Source: Actinomycetota bacterium (GTDB lineage Bacteria > Actinomycetota > Actinomycetes > S36-B12). Taken from it: 8,821 nt of DNA. Positions within the stretch are counted from its first letter, which is position 1; the number at the start of each line of letters is the position of its first letter. The stretch lies in contig WLHM01000038.1 in the NCBI GenBank assembly GCA_009702725.1, positions 1 to 8,821 of the forward strand, given 5' to 3'. Below the pieces are notes generated by a model. It saw only the letters and a program-made list of their open reading frames with translations. It did not search any database and was not told the origin of the DNA. Of this stretch, positions 6,846 to 8,821 are shown piece after piece. Both the position numbers and the translations under genes were made by a program.

Positions 6846-7041
6846 GCATTGTTGGGGCCACGCTGACCAGCGCCGCCTGTTGCTCGCGGCGTCGTTGGAG
6901 TTTTGGCTCCGGTGGATGGAACGATGGGTTTCTTCTTCACTTTGTCGATGCGGCCTTGTTCGGCTGGGCATGATTTCGTTCTTGGTTGATGACGGGTTCA
7001 CAGTTGATAGTTGGGTGCGGAGTTGATGGGGGAGAGTAGCC

Positions 7042-7067
7042 AAAATGTGAGGGTTGCCCCACATTTT
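7042..7067. terminator. Strong hairpin, possible bidirectional terminator
   Basis: AAAATGTG (7042-7049) pairs perfectly with CACATTTT (7060-7067). Inside, after a bulged A, GGG (7051-7053) pairs with CCC (7057-7059) around the loop TTG. The A-rich and T-rich ends lie in the stem itself, so on either strand the transcript would end in a T-run (TTTTT on plus, TTTT on minus). No clear gene ends just before it on either strand. It could be a second transcription barrier behind ssrA or an element in the leader of the next gene. Confidence 0.4.
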
Positions 7068-7249
7068 TGCAGCATTGAACATTTTAGTTCTAGTTAAGGC
7101 GTTTAGTTTTTGTATTTTTCCCCGGTAGGGGAATTACCCTTCCCATGTTTTAGTTTGTCGGTCGAGTGTTGCAGCGCTCGGGCGTGCACTTGCACCTCGT
7201 TTCGCGCTCGATGAGAACCCCTCCTCACTGAGTGAAGCCCCCAGCGGTT

Positions 7250-7254
7250 GGAAG
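7250..7254 (+). promoter_or_regulatory. Ribosome-binding site favouring ATG 7261
   Basis: GGAAG ends six bases before ATG 7261. The preceding in-frame GTG at 7258 is only three bases from it, so the ATG is preferred. Confidence 0.5.
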
Positions 7255-7260
7255 TTCGTG

Positions 7261-8127
7261 ATGTCGGTTGTGAAGCCTGTTCGTTCCAAGACTCTCCTTG
7301 CCACCTTGTCGGTGTTGGTGGTGGTTGCCGGCATGTTGTTTGGTGCCAATGTGGCCTCGGCTGATTCCGTGCAGTACCAGTCCTATCAACGCGCGAGCCA
7401 GACTGAGGCGTGTGCAGCGCAACCGGGTGAAACTCCGTGGCAGGCCAGTTGGGGTGCGGACTCGAGTTGGTACCCAACTTGGGAGCAGTGGGCCAACAAA
7501 GGCACCGGTGGTTGGACGTGCGGCCGGAGTATCACCTGGGCCAGAGATTCATCTTCATCGTGTGCTACCGGTGGCCCCTGTGTGGTGGGTGATATTGGTC
7601 CTGGTGGTGGCCTGGTGTTCCTCATCTCTGGTGGCCTGCGTTATGAGATGGCACCAAAAACGTGGGGTGTCAACGAGACGACGGGTATCGCGTGGTGCAG
7701 CGATACGACTTCATCCATTACTGGTGCGGTGGGCACTGCTGTTGGCACCGGTAGTGCGAACACGACAGCGATGCTGGCCTTGCCCTGTACTTCGGGTGCA
7801 GGGGTCTCAGCGCGCGCCTATCGTGGTGGTGGCTTGACGGACTGGTTCTTGCCATCCAAGGATGAGTTGAACGCGATGTGTAATTACTCGCGTAACCCCA
7901 CCGCACCTGCCGCACCGAGTGTGAGTTGTTTCGGAATTGGTGGGACGGCCCAAGACGGCACCTTCGCTGCGGGCACCTACGGGTTTGCTAGCGGCTTCCC
8001 CTCCAGTTACTGGAGTTCGAGTCAGAACATCGCGAGCGACGCGGGGGAGCAGTTTTGGGCTAATGGCTTCGCGGGCCTCGACAACAAGCCCAGCCCGCTG
8101 CGGGTTCGTCCGGTCCGGGCTTTTTAG
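7261..8127 (+). CDS. Secreted cysteine-rich DUF1566-like protein
   Basis: A 288-residue exported protein with signal peptide 1-34 (basic KPVRSK, hydrophobic core, ASA before Asp35). The mature part has eight cysteines (51, 87, 101, 107, 146, 176, 207, 223), a number compatible with disulfides. A Trp- and Ser-rich N-terminal section (about 50-95) is followed by GDIGPGGGLVFL (110-121) and EMAPKTW (129-135). Then come DWFLPSKDELNAM (194-206), YWSSSQ (250-255) and the terminal RVRPVRAF. The WFLPSKDEL, YWSS and VRPVRAF elements are typical of DUF1566/Lcl-type domains, which I recall as C-type-lectin-like and usually on the cell surface. I recall similar proteins in multiple copies in freshwater actinobacterial genomes. 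Role unknown; adhesion or recognition is a guess. The gene's end also forms a terminator-like hairpin. Confidence 0.85.
   Translation: MSVVKPVRSKTLLATLSVLVVVAGMLFGANVASADSVQYQSYQRASQTEACAAQPGETPWQASWGADSSWYPTWEQWANKGTGGWTCGRSITWARDSSSSCATGGPCVVGDIGPGGGLVFLISGGLRYEMAPKTWGVNETTGIAWCSDTTSSITGAVGTAVGTGSANTTAMLALPCTSGAGVSARAYRGGGLTDWFLPSKDELNAMCNYSRNPTAPAAPSVSCFGIGGTAQDGTFAAGTYGFASGFPSSYWSSSQNIASDAGEQFWANGFAGLDNKPSPLRVRPVRAF
8092..8125 (+). terminator. Terminator-like hairpin embedded in the end of the DUF1566-like CDS
   Basis: AGCCCG (8092-8097) pairs with CGGGCT (8116-8121) around an 18-base loop, followed directly by TTTT (8122-8125). The right arm and T-tract encode the last residues (Arg-Ala-Phe), and the stop codon TAG (8125-8127) begins inside the T-tract. 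The stem is short and the loop long, so strength is uncertain. Confidence 0.5.
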
Positions 8128-8288
8128 CACTTCATCCCTTCATCTATTTATCACTTCTGTTTTCCGTTTTTCATTCTTGGTTTTCCGATCGAAAGGCCGT
8201 GGCCTCGGGTGGTGTTTCTTTACGTGAAAAAGTGGTGTCCGTGGCTTGGAATCAGGTGGGCGTTCACGTGTTCTTGGGCAATGTTGTG

Positions 8289-8315
8289 TAGTAATGCCCT
8301 GTTGTAATGCGATGC
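8289..8315. repeat. Degenerate 27-base direct repeat, copy 1
   Basis: Aligned without gaps to 8349-8375, 20 of 27 bases match. The shared skeleton is TAGT.ATGC..TG then ..GTAATG..ATGC. Copies start exactly 60 bases apart. The ATG-rich composition gives no obvious coding sense. Confidence 0.5.
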
Positions 8316-8348
8316 GGGAGACCGACATTTCCTCTTTGCCTCACAATG

Positions 8349-8375
8349 TAGTGATGCAATGCAGTAATGTCATGC
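8349..8375. repeat. Degenerate 27-base direct repeat, copy 2
   Basis: Partner of the copy at 8289-8315 (20 of 27 identical). It lies 32 bases downstream (in the direction of transcription) of the interrupted minus-strand gene's stop, so it could be part of that gene's 3' region. Confidence 0.5.
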
Positions 8376-8406
8376 TCCCCTCATAAGGCCAACGGCTCGA
8401 ATACAC

Positions 8407-8661
8407 CTACTGGCAGGCCAGGAGCGAAGTTCCCGCCGAAATGCTCCCAAGAGGACTCACGTATGTGAAAAGTCCAAAGTCATTGAGTCTGGCGAGGTTT
8501 GCTCTGAACGGTAAGGATTCAACATCGAGTCCAACACCAACTAGGGGATTCCACCCGTCGGTTTTGATGGCGGCAGATGAAATCGCACAGGCTTGCTCAA
8601 GGTTAGTAACAGCTCATTTGGTCCGTTGATACCTGGCCCTGTCAGTAGCGTTTCTCTTCAC
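8407..8661 (-). pseudogene. Small unrecognised gene interrupted by an in-frame TGA
   Basis: On the minus strand GTG 8659-8661 overlaps the stop of the upstream gene as GTGA and opens a frame of 15 codons (MKRNATDRARYQRTK). TGA at 8614-8616 follows, then 68 further codons in the same frame to TAG 8407-8409. The second part begins AVTNLEQACAISSAAI and includes DGWNPLVGVGLDVESLPFR. By my count 25 of its 68 codons begin with G against 13 with G in the second position, a coding-like bias, and there is no usable start codon early in it. This fits a small gene of about 83 residues with one nonsense mutation. UGA read-through, a sequencing error, or translation of only the first 15 codons are alternatives. 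No family recognised; an immunity-type partner of the upstream gene is only a guess. Confidence 0.5.
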
Positions 8662-8821
8662 CTTTTCCTCAGGTGTTCGTTTTCTTGATTCGGAACTTTG
8701 CTTTTTCGGTAGCCATCAATTGCTTCGTGAATCTGAGAAAGAGGGATACCAACATCTACTTTTCTAGTAGTCCAGTCTTGATGCCGAATTGCTGCATCCG
8801 TATCCCACCCAAGATCGTCAA
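8658..8821 (-). CDS. Unrecognised protein, C-terminal fragment
   Basis: A minus-strand frame open from the right edge, 53 codons to TGA 8658-8660. It begins DDLGWDTDAAIRHQDW, continues TTRKVDVGIPLSQIHEAIDG and ends with a charged tail NEHLRKR. The mixed hydrophilic and hydrophobic pattern looks like genuine protein. Its stop overlaps the GTG of the next minus-strand frame, an arrangement typical of operon partners. It shows no membrane segment or signal. No family recognised from this fragment; the His-containing segments could belong to an enzyme domain, but that cannot be argued from sequence alone. Confidence 0.55.
   Translation of the reverse strand, partial: DDLGWDTDAAIRHQDWTTRKVDVGIPLSQIHEAIDGYRKSKVPNQENEHLRKR

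Larger units (their letters stand above)
6846..7260 (+). other. Intergenic region between ssrA and the DUF1566-like gene
   Basis: About 415 bases with no gene I can support; the open frames here are poor in coding character and the longer ones run through the tmRNA. It contains a strong imperfect hairpin (7042-7067), a TTCCCC-GGTA-GGGGAA hairpin (7118-7133) without a following T-tract, three GTTGAT units at 6985, 7003 and 7022 (spacing 18 and 19), and the 11-base inverted repeat TCACTGAGTGA at 7225-7235 just upstream of the next gene. The T-rich stretch 7081-7118 may include a promoter, but no -35/-10 pair is convincing. Confidence 0.6.
8128..8406. other. Intergenic region with pyrimidine-rich tract and degenerate repeats
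   Basis: No gene is supported here. Positions 8128-8190 are strongly pyrimidine-rich on the plus strand. AGGCCGTGGCCT at about 8194-8205 is an inverted repeat with a two-base centre. The second half holds two related 27-base direct repeats, listed separately. Short open frames on both strands lack ribosome-binding sites and recognisable composition. Confidence 0.55.

Noticed and set aside
6633..7082. Long open frames on both strands across 6633-7082
   Set aside because: They run through the tmRNA 3' half and its terminator, have no ribosome-binding sites, and encode low-plausibility sequence. The structural RNA explains the lack of stops.
7118..7133. TTCCCC-GGTA-GGGGAA hairpin as an intrinsic terminator
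   Set aside because: The stem is good, but neither strand has a T-tract immediately after it.
7298..7837. Alternative frames inside the DUF1566-like gene on both strands
   Set aside because: They are Arg-, Trp- and Pro-rich products in other frames of a clearly coding gene with a signal peptide and family motifs.
8376..8430. Possible tRNA or tRNA remnant near the CTCGAAT motif at about 8396
   Set aside because: No T-stem pairing around it and no acceptor or anticodon arms could be found.
8441..8629. Plus-strand 62-residue open frame
   Set aside because: No nearby ribosome-binding site and unconvincing composition. It is antisense to the minus-strand frame at 8407-8661, which has the better codon-position bias and a coupled start.
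8128..8821. CRISPR array or DGR template repeat downstream of the DUF1566-like gene
   Set aside because: Only two diverged repeats without regular spacers are present, and no near-copy of the gene's 3' end was found on either strand.

Overview
The window looks like an actinobacterial (Actinomycetota) chromosome segment of middling GC. The gene order prfB - ftsE - ftsX - secreted peptidoglycan hydrolase - smpB - ssrA is the usual actinobacterial neighbourhood. GTG starts, apparently leaderless genes, and a secreted DUF1566-like protein of a type I associate with small freshwater Actinobacteria (Nanopelagicales and relatives) fit this. The lineage below phylum level is inference from memory; no search was run.

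Layout. Positions 1-557 hold the end of a Tad/Flp pilus cluster: the 3' end of a TadE-like pseudopilin gene and a complete TadG-like gene, joined by a GTGA overlap. Next comes a same-strand core block: prfB (592-1698), ftsE (1728-2417), ftsX (2456-3364), a signal-peptide, coiled-coil M23 (LytM) peptidase (3424-4698) and smpB (4765-5241). A convergent six-helix FUSC/aromatic-acid-exporter-like membrane protein (5289-6335, minus) separates smpB from its RNA partner, the tmRNA gene ssrA (6443-6807). ssrA encodes the tag AKNTQSADAYALAA and ends at a strong hairpin terminator.

Beyond ssrA the character changes to accessory DNA. There is about 450 bases of non-coding sequence with a strong hairpin, then a secreted eight-cysteine DUF1566-like protein (7261-8127) whose stop codon lies in the U-tract of a terminator-like hairpin. 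After that come a pyrimidine-rich gap and a pair of degenerate 27-base direct repeats. Finally, two overlapping minus-strand reading frames run in from the right edge. One is the last 53 codons of an unrecognised protein. The other starts at a GTGA overlap with it and is broken by a single in-frame TGA.

How the genes work together. RF2 terminates translation, while SmpB and tmRNA rescue ribosomes that fail to terminate. FtsE and FtsX form the divisome ABC-type complex that in other bacteria switches on a coiled-coil peptidoglycan hydrolase or hydrolase activator; the adjacent M23 protein, with all its zinc and catalytic residues, is the obvious candidate partner. The main unexplained items are the TGA-interrupted gene pair at the right edge, the DUF1566 gene with its embedded terminator, and the -10-like boxes at an identical distance before ftsE and the peptidase gene.
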